Assembly (NCBI RefSeq): GCF_000002235.5
Contig: NW_022145556.1
Location: forward strand, 372,001 to 436,000
Direction of reading: 5' to 3'
DNA: 64,000 nt
Source of the DNA: Strongylocentrotus purpuratus
Lineage: Eukaryota; Echinodermata; Echinoidea; Camarodonta; Strongylocentrotidae
The notes under the pieces were generated by a model. It had not been told where the DNA came from, did not search any database, and was given only the letters and a program-made list of their open reading frames with translations. Positions 46,351 to 59,291 of this stretch are shown here, piece after piece. Position 1 is the first letter of the stretch. Each line of letters starts with the position of its first letter. The translations under genes and the position numbers were made by a program.

Positions 46351-49300
46351 CTTCAGAAACGATAGAGAAAAATATTAAATTTGTATTATTATTTTTGTGA
46401 ACAAAGGTTTATAACAATATATATGTTTATGTTATTTATATTATATGACATTATCATCGAGATCGATGCATATCATTATAATATTTCAAAGTTTCCAATA
46501 TTATTTAGGGCTGGGGCTAGAGACCCCTCCACTAATCGAATGACTTAATCAATTAGCAGAAGCAACAATCCTTTTAGATCATTAAACGAAAATACATTTA
46601 TAATCCTTGTCTGTCACGGTAATACTTCACAGATAATTATTGATTGTTGACAATTCATTACTATGATAGCAGACTCCTAGCATAATTAGTGTTTTTTTTT
46701 ACATGTACGATTCCTGCAAACATGCATGTATACAGTAGCCATAGGAAAATGAAGCTGTGCTTACAGTCTCCATCATTTCTTCTGGAGCAGTGTCCAGTCC
46801 CAATCTTTCGTCAGTGGGTTGGACACTAATGGGTAGCACTTCTTGTGTATCTCCATCCTTCAGAAGCGATAGAGAAAAATATTAGATTTTGATTATGATT
46901 GTTGTATACAAAGGTTTATAACAGTATATATATTTATGTACATCGAGATCGATGCATGTCATTATAATATTTCCAATAGTTTCCAATATTATTTAGGGCT
47001 GGGGCTAGAGACCCCTCCACTAATCGAATGACTTCATTAATTAGCAGAAGCAACAATCCTTTTAGATCATTAAACGAAAATACATTTATAATCCTTGTCT
47101 GTCATGGCAATACTTCACAGATAATTATTGATTATTAACAATTCATTACTATGATAGCAGACTCCTAGAATAATTAGTGTTTTTTTTTACATTTACGATT
47201 CCTGCAAACATGCATGTATACAGTAGCCATAGGAAAATGAAGCTGTGCTTACAATCTCCATCATTTCTTCTGGAGCAGTGTCCAGTCCCAATCTTTCGTC
47301 AGTGGGTTGGACACTAATGGGTTGTACTTCTGGTGTATCTCCTTCCTTCAGAAGCGATAGAGAAAAATATTATATTTTGATTATGATTGTTGTATACAAA
47401 GGTTTATAACAGTATATATATTTATGTTTTTTATATTATGACATTATCATCGAGATCGATGCATGTCATAATATTTCAAAGGTTCCAAAATTATTTAGGG
47501 CTGGGGCTTGAGACCCCTCCACTAATCGAATGACTTCATTAATTAGCAGAAGCAACAATCCTTTTAGATCATTAAACGAAAATACATTTATAATCCTTGT
47601 CTGTCATGGCAATAATTCACAGATAATTATTGATTATTGACAATTCATTACTATGATAGCAGACTCCTAGCATAATTAGTGTTTTTTTTTACATGTACGA
47701 TTCCTGCAAACATGCATGTATACAGTAGCCATAGGAAAATAAAGCTGTGCTTACAGTCTCCATCATTTCTTCTGGAGCAGTGTCCAGTCCCAATCTTTCG
47801 TCAGTGGGTTGGACACTAATGGGTAGCACTTCTTGTGTATCTCCATCCTTCAGAAGCGATAGAGAAAAATATTAGATTTTGATTATGATTGTTGTATACA
47901 AAGGTTTATAACAGTATATATATTTATGTTATTTATATTATGACATTATCATCGAGATCGATGCATGTCATTATAATATTTCCAATAGTTTCCAATATTA
48001 TTTAGGGCTGGGGCTAGAGACCCCTCCACTAATCGAATGACTTCATTAATTAGCAGAAGCAACAATCCTTTTAGATCATTAAACGAAAATACATTTATAA
48101 TCCTTGTCTGTCATGGCAATACTTCACAGATAATTATTGATTATTGACAATTCATTACTATGATAGCAGACTCCTAGCATAATTAGTGTTTTTTTTTACA
48201 TGTACGATTCCTGCAAACATGCATGTATACAGTAGCCATAGGAAAATGAAGCTGTGCTTACAGTCTCCATCATTTCTTCTGGAGCAGTGTCCAGTCCCAA
48301 TCTTTCGTCAGTGGGTTGGACACTAATGGGTAGCACTTCTTGTGTATCTCCATCCTTCAGAAGCGATAGAGAAAAATATTAGATTTTGATTATGATTGTT
48401 GTATACAAAGGTTTATAACAGTATATATATTTATGTACATCGAGATCGATGCATGTCATTATAATATTTCCAATAGTTTCCAATATTATTTAGGGCTGGG
48501 GCTAGAGACCCCTCCACTAATCGAATGACTTCATTAATTAGCAGAAGCAACAATCCTTTTAGATCATTAAACGAAAATACATTTATAATCCTTGTCTGTC
48601 ATGGCAATACTTCACAGATAATTATTGATTATTAACAATTCATTACTATGATAGCAGACTCCTAGAATAATTAGTGTTTTTTTTTACATTTACGATTCCT
48701 GCAAACATGCATGTATACAGTAGCCATAGGAAAATGAAGCTGTGCTTACAATCTCCATCATTTCTTCTGGAGCAGTGTCCAGTCCCAATCTTTCGTCAGT
48801 GGGTTGGACACTAATGGGTTGTACTTCTGGTGTATCTCCTTCCTTCAGAAGCGATAGAGAAAAATATTATATTTTGATTATGATTGTTGTATACAAAGGT
48901 TTATAACAGTATATATATTTATGTTTTTTATATTATGACATTATCATCGAGATCGATGCATGTCATAATATTTCAAAGGTTCCAAAATTATTTAGGGCTG
49001 GGGCTTGAGACCCCTCCACTAATCGAATGACTTCATTAATTAGCAGAAGCAACAATCCTTTTAGATCATTAAACGAAAATACATTTATAATCCTTGTCTG
49101 TCATGGCAATAATTCACAGATAATTATTGATTATTGACAATTCATTACTATGATAGCAGACTCCTAGCATAATTAGTGTTTTTTTTTACATGTACGATTC
49201 CTGCAAACATGCATGTATACAGTAGCCATAGGAAAATGAAGCTGTGCTTACAGTCTCCATCATTTCTTCTGGAGCAGTGTCCAGTCCCAATCTTTCGTCA

Positions 49301-52300
49301 GTGGGTTGGACACTAATGGGTAGCACTTCTTGTGTATCTCCATCCTTCAGAAGCGATAGAGAAAAATATTAGATTTTGATTATGATTGTTGTATACAAAG
49401 GTTTATAACAGTATATATATTTATGTTATTTATATTATGACATTATCATCGAGATCGATGCATGTCATTATAATATTTCCAATAGTTTCCAATATTATTT
49501 AGGGCTGGGGCTAGAGACCCCTCCACTAATCGAATGACTTCATTAATTAGCAGAAGCAACAATCCTTTTAGATCATTAAACGAAAATACATTTATAATCC
49601 TTGTCTGTCATGGCAATACTTCACAGATAATTATTGATTATTGACAATTCATTACTATGATAGCAGACTCCTAGCATAATTAGTGTTTTTTTTTACATGT
49701 ACGATTCCTGCAAACATGCATGTATACAGTAGCCATAGGAAAATGAAGCTGTGCTTACAGTCTCCATCATTTCTTCTGGAGCAGTGTCCAGTCCCAATCT
49801 TTCGTCAGTGGGTTGGACACTAATGGGTAGCACTTCTTGTGTATCTCCATCCTTCAGAAGCGATAGAGAAAAATATTAGATTTTGATTATGATTGTTGTA
49901 TACAAAGGTTTATAACAGTATATATATTTATGTTATTTATATTATGACATTATCATCGAGATCGATGCATGTCATTATAATATTTCCAATAGTTTCCAAT
50001 ATTATTTAGGGCTGGGGCTAGAGACCCCTCCACTAATCGAATGACTTCATTAATTAGCAGAAGCAACAATCCTTTTAGATCATTAAACGAAAATACATTT
50101 ATAATCCTTGTCTGTCATGGCAATACTTCACAGATAATTATTGATTATTAACAATTCATTACTATGATAGCAGACTCCTAGAATAATTAGTGTTTTTTTT
50201 TTACATTTACGATTCCTGCAAACATGCATGTATACAGTAGCCATAGGAAAATGAAGCTGTGCTTACAATCTCCATCATTTCTTCTGGAGCAGTGTCCAGT
50301 CCCAATCTTTCGTCAGTGGGTTGGACACTAATGGGTAGCACTTCTTGTGTATCTCCATCCTTCAGAAGCGATAGAGAAAAATATTAGATTTTGATTATGA
50401 TTGTTGTATACAAAGGTTTATAACAGTATATATATTTATGTTATTTATATTATGACATTATCATCGAGATCGATGCATGTCATTATAATATTTCCAATAG
50501 TTTCCAATATTATTTAGGGCTGGGGCTAGAGACCCCTCCACTAATCGAATGACTTCATTAATTAGCAGAAGCAACAATCCTTTTAGATCATTAAACGAAA
50601 ATACATTTATAATCCTTGTCTGTCATGGCAATACTTCACAGATAATTATTGATTATTAACAATTCATTACTATGATAGCAGACTCCTAGAATAATTAGTG
50701 TTTTTTTTTTACATTTACGATTCCTGCAAACATGCATGTATACAGTAGCCATAGGAAAATGAAGCTGTGCTTACAATCTCCATCATTTCTTCTGGAGCAG
50801 TGTCCAGTCCCAATCTTTCGTCAGTGGGTTGGACACTAATGGGTTGTACTTCTGGTGTATCTCCTTCCTTCAGAAGCGATAGAGAAAAATATTATATTTT
50901 GATTATGATTGTTGTATACAAAGGTTTATAACAGGATATATATTTATGTTTTTTATATTATGACATTATCATCGAGATCGATGCATGTCATTATAATATT
51001 TCCAATAGTTTCCAATATTATTTAGGGCTGGGGCTAGAGACCCCTCCACTAATCGAATGACTTCATTAATTAGCAGAAGCAACAATCCTTTTAGATCATT
51101 AAACGAAAATACATTTATAATCCTTGTCTGTCATGGCAATACTTCACAGATAATTATTGATTATTAACAATTCATTACTATGATAGCAGACTCCTAGAAT
51201 AATTAGTGTTTTTTTTACATTTACGATTCCTGCAAACATGCATGTATACAGTAGCCATAGGAAAATGAAGCTGTGCTTACAATCTCCATCATTTCTTCTG
51301 GAGCAGTGTCCAGTCCCAATCTTTCGTCAGTGGGTTGGACACTAATGGGTTGTACTTCTGGTGTATCTCCTTCCTTCAGAAGCGATAGAGAAAAATATTA
51401 TATTTTGATTATGATTGTTGTATACAAAGGTTTATAACAGTATATATATTTATGTTATTTATATTATGACATTATCATCGAGATCGATGCATGTCATAAT
51501 ATTTCAAAGGTTCCAAAATTATTTAGGGCTGGGGCTTGAGACCCCTCCACTAATCGAATGACTTAATCAATTAGCAGAAGCAACAATCCTTTTAGATCAT
51601 TAAACGAAAATACATTTATAATACTTGTCTGTCACGGTAATACTTCACAAATAATTATTGATTATTTAACGATTCATGACTATGATAGCAGACTCCTAGA
51701 ATAATAAGTGTTTTTTTTTACATGTACGATTCCTGCAAACATGCATGTAGCCATAGGAAAATGAAGCTGTGCTTACAATCTCCATCATTTCTTCATCAGG
51801 TCTGTCTGACCCCGGGGTTTCTGGATCAGTGTCCAGTTCCAATATTTCATCAGTGGGTTGAACACCCATGGGAAGCACTTCTGGTGTATCTATTTCCTTC
51901 AGAAAGATAAAGAAATATATTATATTTTTATTACGATTTTTGTATACAAAGATTTATAACAGTATATATGTTTATGTTATTTATATATGACATTTTCATC
52001 GAGATTGATGCATGTCATAATAATATTTCAATGGTTCCAATATTATTTAGGGCTGGGGCTTGAGACCCCTCCACTAATCGAATGACTTAATCAGTTAGCA
52101 GAAGCAACAATCCTTTTAAATCATTAAACAAAAATACATTTATAATACTTGTCTGTCACGGTAATATTTCACAAATAATTATTGATTAATTAACGATTCA
52201 TTACTATGATAGCAGACTCCTAGAATTTTTTTTTTTTTTTTTTTTTACATGTACGATTCCTGCAAACATGCATGTAGCCATAGGAAAATGAAGCTGTGCT

Positions 52301-54485
52301 TACAATCTCCATCATTTCTTCTGGAGCAGTGTCCAGTCCCAATCTTTCGTCAGTGGGTTGGACACTAATGGGTAGCACTTCTTGTGTATCTCCATCCTTC
52401 AGAAGCGATAGAGAAAAATATTAGATTTTGATTATGATTGTTGTATACAAAGGTTTATAACAGTATATATATTTATGTTATTTATATTATGACATTATCA
52501 TCGAGATCGATGCATGTCATTATAATATTTCCAATAGTTTCCAATATTATTTAGGGCTGGGGCTAGAGACCCCTCCACTAATCGAATGACTTCATTAATT
52601 AGCAGAAGCAACAATCCTTTTAGATCATTAAACGAAAATACATTTATAATCCTTGTCTGTCATGGCAATACTTCACAGATAATTATTGATTATTAACAAT
52701 TCATTACTATGATAGCAGACTCCTAGAATAATTAGTGTTTTTTTTTACATTTACGATTCCTGCAAACATGCATGTATACAGTAGCCATAGGAAAATGAAG
52801 CTGTGCTTACAATCTCCATCATTTCTTCTGGAGCAGTGTCCAGTCCCAATCTTTCGTCAGTGGGTTGGACACTAATGGGTTGTACTTCTGGTGTATCTCC
52901 TTCCTTCAGAAGCGATAGAGAAAAATATTATATTTTGATTATGATTGTTGTATACAAAGGTTTATAACAGGATATATATTTATGTTTTTTATATTATGAC
53001 ATTATCATCGAGATCGATGCATGTCATTATAATATTTCCAATAGTTTCCAATATTATTTAGGGCTGGGGCTAGAGACCCCTCCACTAATCGAATGACTTC
53101 ATTAATTAGCAGAAGCAACAATCCTTTTAGATCATTAAACGAAAATACATTTATAATCCTTGTCTGTCATGGCAATACTTCACAGATAATTATTGATTAT
53201 TAACAATTCATTACTATGATAGCAGACTCCTAGAATAATTAGTGTTTTTTTTACATTTACGATTCCTGCAAACATGCATGTATACAGTAGCCATAGGAAA
53301 ATGAAGCTGTGCTTACAATCTCCATCATTTCTTCTGGAGCAGTGTCCAGTCCCAATCTTTCGTCAGTGGGTTGGACACTAATGGGTTGTACTTCTGGTGT
53401 ATCTCCTTCCTTCAGAAGCGATAGAGAAAAATATTATATTTTGATTATGATTGTTGTATACAAAGGTTTATAACAGTATATATATTTATGTTATTTATAT
53501 TATGACATTATCATCGAGATCGATGCATGTCATAATATTTCAAAGGTTCCAAAATTATTTAGGGCTGGGGCTTGAGACCCCTCCACTAATCGAATGACTT
53601 AATCAATTAGCAGAAGCAACAATCCTTTTAGATCATTAAACGAAAATACATTTATAATACTTGTCTGTCACGGTAATACTTCACAAATAATTATTGATTA
53701 TTTAACGATTCATGACTATGATAGCAGACTCCTAGAATAATAAGTGTTTTTTTTTACATGTACGATTCCTGCAAACATGCATGTAGCCATAGGAAAATGA
53801 AGCTGTGCTTACAATCTCCATCATTTCTTCTGGAGCAGTGTCCAGTCCCAATCTTTCGTCAGTTGGCTGGACACTAATGGGTAGCACTCCTGGTGGATCT
53901 CCTTCCATGATTAGATTTTGATAACGATTTGTGTATACGTATATATATAGGTACACTGTATATAACCCAAGAGTTAAACTTCATCTAGTTATCCAGTTGG
54001 TGCATTGTATTCAACTGCTCTAACTTTATACAATTATTAAAGGTCATACAAAGTTTTGGAAATTTTAATAATATGAAAGCCTTACAATGGGAATAAGATA
54101 CCCCTCCCCCCCCCCCAATTGTTTACAATAAAGTAGAGAGGTTTTCCGAGGATATTTCCACCTAAACGATTCCCTCCATACAAATGTTTGCGAACCCACC
54201 CCCATAACTCATCTATAGAGTCTAAGAGTGCTGAGGGGATTCCCAAATATTCCCGAATAAAAAAATTGCTTCTTCCCCTCCCTCCGCCCCCCCCCCCCAA
54301 AAAAAAAAAAAAAAAAAAAATCAAACCCTCGGAAGCTGGTAGGATTATTTTCCTTTTCCGCTCTCCAATCCTTCGAATTTTGACACCTCTCATTTCTTAC
54401 CTCGTATCTCTCTTCATTGTCGCTTCTGTCTATGTTACGGGATGAATCGCCCCTTCCTTGAAGCTTGGAGGTTGCCATTGTATGA
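46231..54485 (-). CDS. Unrecognised repeat-exon gene, unit B (MATSK exon plus sixteen 31- or 40-codon exons)
   Basis: The exon at 54401-54485 starts after acceptor TATATTTCAG and encodes 26 codons from ATG 54478 (MATSKLQGRGDSSRNIDRSD, then NEERYE), with donor GTAAGAAATG in phase 0. The sixteen array exons each have acceptor CTTCTGAAG and donor GTAAGC and are phase 0-0, so any number can be joined without a frame break. Typical peptide: EGDTPEVLPISVQPTDERLG, then LDTAPEEMMEI; acidic, Pro/Glu-rich, no Cys, no membrane segment. The two long exons add nine codons (ETPGSDRPD type). The predicted product is a soluble protein with up to sixteen acidic repeats. Function unknown; cassette splicing could vary repeat number. 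The interval 53909-54070 is rearranged relative to A. Confidence 0.55.
51777..51896 (-). CDS. Array exon 12 from the left: long (40-codon) divergent variant
   Basis: 120 bases; EIDTPEVLPMGVQPTDEILE at the start, PETPGSDRPDEEMMEI at the end. It is clearly more diverged than its neighbours, yet frame and splice sites are kept. Its intron (51900-52260) is also diverged, marking an older block inside the array. Confidence 0.6.
53813..53908 (-). CDS. Array exon 16: first in transcription order, starts with ATG instead of an acceptor
   Basis: The CTTCTGAAG acceptor is lost; the exon is preceded by TCTAATC and reads ATGGAAGGAGATCC, so translation could begin here (MEGDPPGVLPISVQPTDERL). Either a new promoter drives the array from 53909-54070, or this exon is skipped and the MATSK exon splices to exon 15. 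Confidence 0.45.
53911..54400. other. Rearranged interval between first coding exon and the array, unit B
   Basis: 54071-54400 matches A 20453-20805 (intron), interrupted by a C run and an A run at 54284-54320. 53911-54070 has no counterpart in A and replaces the A exons at 20283-20463. It is AT-rich with TATATATAGG at 53942. Confidence 0.5.
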
Positions 54486-54955
54486 CTGAAATATAGAACA
54501 TAATAAAGTTCAATCCATGATTATGTGATAGCAGATTTCATCAATAAAAAATAAAATAACTAGCGGCGATTGACAAAATGGTATATTTTGTAACCGATTT
54601 AGAGTTCAGAACTTAGGCTGAAGCGGCGGAGCGTTATTAAACGAAGGAAGGAGCACTGAACAAAAATGTTTGTTATTTTTTTTTGGGGGGGGGTGGAAGG
54701 AGCACCTGTATAAAAGAGTGAATAAAAAGAAAATGAAGTGCTCTCTTCACACTCAGTGGAAAATTATCTGTTTTTGGTAAGCTTTCCCTTGCTGTGTAGC
54801 AAGCTTCTTAAGACCCATGTCGTAGATGGCGCTGCTGTTGATGCAGTTTGACGAGGAAGTAGAATGGGACCGTAGTCAACTCTATGTTCAGTATGTGAGT
54901 TTATTTCTTTGTCACTTTCTGAGAGTTTAATTCTATCACATCGTCTTGCTGCATC

Positions 54956-55027
54956 AGCAACAGCGCCAGCCACGACAGAAGCTTGCAGCTCAACAAGGGA
55001 AGGCTTATCCAAAAAAGGAGGTTTCCA
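54956..55027 (-). other. Conserved candidate exon (WKPPFLDKP...) at the unit junction
   Basis: On the minus strand TTGTTTTCTTCATAACCAG precedes TGGAAACCTCC, encoding WKPPFLDKPSLVELQASVVA, then GAVADAARRC. Unit B (32180-32306) reads nearly the same peptide; in A the counterpart is broken by the retroposed segment at 118-460. The 3' end is unclear; the frame stays open across the B/C junction. It lies about 500 bases upstream of the MATSK exon in transcription order, so it could belong to the same gene's 5' region. No family recognised. Confidence 0.3.
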
Positions 55028-57800
55028 CTGGTTATGAAGAAAACAATGATTTTCAAGTTTCAACTCCAACCAGATGAACCTCTTCAGTTATTTCGTTATT
55101 CAACAAACATCTCTCATCACATCTCTCCATTTTGATTTGACACACTTCGGTAGTTTAAATGGACCTTTGGACTCTCCTACCCTAGACTCCATTGGTCTAC
55201 AGTGTGATGAATAAAACAAAGGAGCATGATAGGTAGACATAAGTAAATGGTACTAACAACAGATGAGAAGGACACTACCCATTAAAGAAAATGGTAATTT
55301 GGGGGGAAATCGTAAAAACCACGGCGCACTGTGTCCCTTCGTCAAATAGGCCTATAGGTGGTGGAAATTTGTTATCTCAAAAGTTTCAACAAAAACACGT
55401 CATAAACGTCAATGATTTTGGGATGATAATATTCTTTTAATGCGATGAGCATAAATCGACATTTTAGTAGTTATATTTGGATTTGAAGTGAGATCGAATA
55501 ACCGTTTCAAGATTGGATTCCATAGCTTTTAGTGGATTACCACTCAATACGGAAGTATCCAAAATATGTCCCCCCCCCCCCAAAAAAAAGTGAATTTCAA
55601 GGATTGCATCTAAATATCAAATTTCCATGAGTCCGATGGCATATAATGATCACTGGCCTGTTGATGGGGGAGGACAGGGGGGGGGGGGGGGTCAAACCCC
55701 CCTTCATTTTTTAAATTTTGTTTTCATTATGATAACAAAAATTTTAAAAAATTATTAAAAAAAGCTATGGGTGACCTAAAAAGGTGACCTAACCCCCCCC
55801 CCCCCCCCCCCAACGGAACGAAATGTCGATCAGTCAATTTTTAAAATTTCGGGAAGAGCTTCGCCCCCTGGATCCCACGACAATATTAGTGACCTGCCAG
55901 TGTCACATATAAGGTATCAAAATATGCTCATCTCACGTACCGTAATTAAATGCCTAAATCCCCTACGCTTCCGGGGGCTCTGCCCCCTGGACCCCATTAG
56001 TGGCCCTAAGGCGGACCCCTGAATGCTCACCTGACCGTAATACCCCTGGACCCCACGCCAATATACGCTCCACTCGCTTCGCTTGCTACGCTCTACCTGA
56101 TCGTAAATATATAGCTCCCCCCCCCCCGACAATACAAAACGTCCCGCAGGGCCTGCACGAACATGTAAGAGGCCAATGGTGATGCGGATTTTCGTTCAGC
56201 CCGCCCCCCCCCCCCCCCAACGTTTTTGCTCATTTCGCCACTGGTGATGATATCATTGTCACATTTCCTTTTATTTTTGGCTTTCTGTTTCCAAAGACCA
56301 AAGTCCAAATTCACGAGCGTACAAACTACATCGCCACGTATTACATGTTATGCATGTGTTTAGGATACTTTGCGTTGCGATTCGTTGATATTTATCCATA
56401 TTTATAAAGCTACATATCACTCTCTTCATTCCTTAACCAACATAAACTGGAGACATATATATTGGAATACACAACTGAAATGAAAGGTAATCAATTTTGG
56501 TTTATATCTTCAGTGTTATACATGTAGCATAGTATTGTAATCCGGAATCAGTTTTGCGCCACAGCTATGTGCAGTAGATAACTAGCTCTTTACGTGATCA
56601 TGAATATAGTACCAGTTGCTTTCTGTATCGTTAGTACAATACTGATAGCCTACGAATTTATGAGGCTGACATACGAAAAAGTTGGAGTGATTTTATGGAG
56701 AATACTCAGAAGAGTCAGAATTTCGTTTCACGTAAATTCATTTGTAGGAAATTGATCAACCTATTGTTTAGAATTTTTGGAAACGTCCACTGTTATTTTA
56801 TCGGCACACTGACTTCTATCCGTACCCGTCTGTAGTTACTTTCAGGTTAATATCCGTGCACCCCGCCGGCCGCCCCACCCCCCCCCCCTAAACAACACAT
56901 TTTCACCCCGGACAACTATCCCTAGGACAAGTAACCCCTAGGACAATATACTCCCGGATAACTATCCTACATAAATATAGGCCTACCTCAATTATTATTA
57001 TAAACCCCAGGACAACTACTTGCGGCTAAATTGAGTTCGTTTTTGACCGGGGTTAGCTCTCTGGGTAAAATTTTCTAACTCCGAAGAGTAGTTTGCCAGA
57101 GGTGAATTGTTTATGGACAGTTTTCTGGGAGCGTATGCCTGTGAATTAAAGTCCATGAGCACTTGTCCGGACGTATTTGTTCAAGACGACCTTTCCCCCC
57201 AAACGATTCACTGTATCCATGAAATTAGAATCATGGACAAATTGGATCTCTAAAAAATATTCGGGGAGCTACCCCCCCCCCCTCCCATGGCTAGTATAGG
57301 ACTATGCATATGAATGTAACAAAGCGGTCGATTTCTGAATTATAAAACATTGATAAATGATATACTATCACTTCTTCTTCAAATGGAGCTTAAAATTAAC
57401 AAACTCTCTGGAGGAATATACAGTATTCAATTAAGAATTTAGCGAGGTAACTGAAAGTTAAGATTTCTTTCAAATGCTGAACGTCCTCAAATGCCAATTT
57501 TTGTTTCTTGCTTTTTTATACACTGCAATATATTGAGTTCCAATAAGGAGCAAAGCAACGGGAATTGTAAATTTTCTGACCCTTTAGAATGCTAATAATT
57601 TTAGCTGCATTTACCCTGCAACCCCAAAAATGTCGGTTTTTCTCACATTACGGTGTTTCGCAAACACGACAAAAACAAAAATCGAAATCGAAAAACCCAC
57701 ATCTGGAGTATGTTTTTTTTTAAATGCCCGCCGAAGTTTCACCAATTTTTGCTACATGTAAAGCATGGACCATGAAAAGCAAACTTCGGTGAAATACTGG
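55028..57800. other. Unit C non-coding sequence with GC-rich repeat copy
   Basis: Counterpart of A 470-3410 and B 32310-35290. The dispersed repeat is at 55668-56225, with the GGACAACTATCCC motif block at 56908-56970. Instead of the B MITE, C carries 57295-57410 with no recognised content. Frames in the repeat (56093-56314) are low-complexity. Confidence 0.5.
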
Positions 57801-58010
57801 ATTTTCGTCACGTGACTCTCCTCGCTTCAGCGCTAACAAAATTAATGCAGGAAATGCAGCGCAGGGCACCGACAAGTCGCGCATGCGCACTACTCACCCC
57901 AAACACAGGTATGAGCAAACTTCGAGGAGAAAAATATAAATTAATGATATTTGTGTACACGACAAGCGGGAGAGTTATCCGTGACTACGACACAATCCAA
58001 TGGCCAAACA
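57800..58010. promoter_or_regulatory. Promoter-like block with USF E-box, NRF1 palindrome and CCAAT, unit C
   Basis: GTCACGTGAC (57807-57816), CGCGCATGCGCA (57878-57889) and TCCAATGG (CCAAT at 57997). See the unit B counterpart at 35290. The overlapping 161-codon frame runs into AT-rich, low-complexity sequence and is not supported. Confidence 0.4.
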
Positions 58011-59291
58011 GCCAATTTGAGATTCGCATAGACTTAGTGATCTCATATTTTAATCATTTTATAGCTTTCTTTAGGCTATTATTGTCCGATTCATTTCTTT
58101 CGCCATTCTGTTTATCTTATTGTTCTGCTTTCACACAAATGAACTTGTTACAAAGGGTTGGATTGCTGTTTAAGGTTTATGACTTTTATTCCTTTTCTGC
58201 CCTTTATCTTCCTCTCAATTTTTGTTTGCATTTATTGCACCCACTTTCTTTTTCTTTGTTGCGCCCCCTTCAACTCCAATACCTCGTAATGATTTAGAAT
58301 AGTTGTAAACAAAAGCGAATTTCAAAATGAAGTTAATTGATTAACTTAGAAAAAAACAAATAATTTGAATGCAAAAGATATTTTGCACGCGTCCGTGTTT
58401 ATGAAAAATATTTCAGACAAATTTTTCTCATGCAATTTTTCATTCGTTTTTGTGACCGCTTGATAGATCTTATCCATATAATTATCGGTGTTGGCTGTAC
58501 AAGCTAATGCAATGAATATAGTTAAAATATTTGTATGACATATATTCTTTTTTAGGCAAAAAAAAATGGTAACGTAGTATTTCTCGTCCCCGACCGCCTC
58601 CTTTTTTTTATTTTACTTTTTACTATTCAGAAAAAAGCCGACCCCCCCCCCCCAAAAAAAAGCCTGTGATATACATTTTGTTTAAATAACTCCAAAAGTG
58701 ATACAAAATAATCATTTGTTTTTGTCATACATTGCATCAATATATCTAACTAAATAGGCCTTGCCAGCTAGTATAATTAGCATGGCAGCCATCATGGGAA
58801 AAAAAAATAGTTCGATAGTAATGTCCTGCCTCCTCCTTTTTTGAAAAAAATGTTTAGGCCTAACCCCAGCTATTGTTTCATTTGTATTTCTTTTTGATAA
58901 ATTACATACATGTACATAACAAACAATTAAAACCTTTCTTCATAGTTTTGTTTTTCCTACCAAATAACACGTTTGTATTAATGATAATTTTGTGTGACAT
59001 CAAATAATAATAATAATCTATGGCGTTTTCTGTGTTAGCTATCTTCTCGAGTCATACATTCACTTTCTTCTATAAGTTTGTTCATATTTGCCAACATTCG
59101 TTATAGCTAATGCACATTCATTCATTCATTCATCATTGATGTTGGTATATAGAAAATTCCTTGTTATAAAAACAGTTCAAAGACAGAAATGTACTTACAT
59201 AGATTACATAGCTGCTCTGGTCAAAAATGTTTAAATGATTCCTATACATTCACCAAAATTTACAGGGAACAAGAGGTGAGATTAGAAGGTT
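58011..59291. other. Unit C non-coding sequence
   Basis: AT-rich, collinear with B 35520-36867 apart from 58690-59000, which is C-specific. No gene. Confidence 0.5.

Larger units (their letters stand above)
46200..53910 (-). repeat. Tandem array of sixteen exon-bearing blocks of about 500 bp
   Basis: Each block holds one exon of 93 or 120 bases on the minus strand plus about 400 bases of intron. Exons (plus coordinates): 46231-46350 (120), 46765-46857, 47253-47345, 47755-47847, 48262-48354, 48750-48842, 49252-49344, 49759-49851, 50267-50359, 50775-50867, 51281-51373, 51777-51896 (120), 52304-52396, 52811-52903, 53317-53409, 53813-53908. Spacings 488-502-507 occur twice in a row (exons 2-5 and 5-8), and 506-496 recurs at exons 11-12-13 region and 15-16, so blocks were copied in groups of two or three. 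Unit A has one block. Every block also carries TGCATGTCAT and GGGCTGGGGC in its intron. Confidence 0.95.
21284..54890. repeat. Tandem segmental duplication, unit B (with nested insertions)
   Basis: Unit B starts with the same bases as the window start, but that start is split twice: by the BEL/Pao element after 21296 and by the inverted-repeat element after 28027. Collinearity with unit A resumes at 32182. Compared with A, B lacks the tubulin segment (junction near 43300), the segment around 7870-8200, most of 9060-11960 and the palindrome of 18460. It gained a MITE (34569-34925), a 46-bp minisatellite, an insertion at 44695-45290, a perfect 29-bp inverted repeat (45660-45740) and the exon array (46200-53910). 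The right end runs directly into unit C. Confidence 0.9.
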
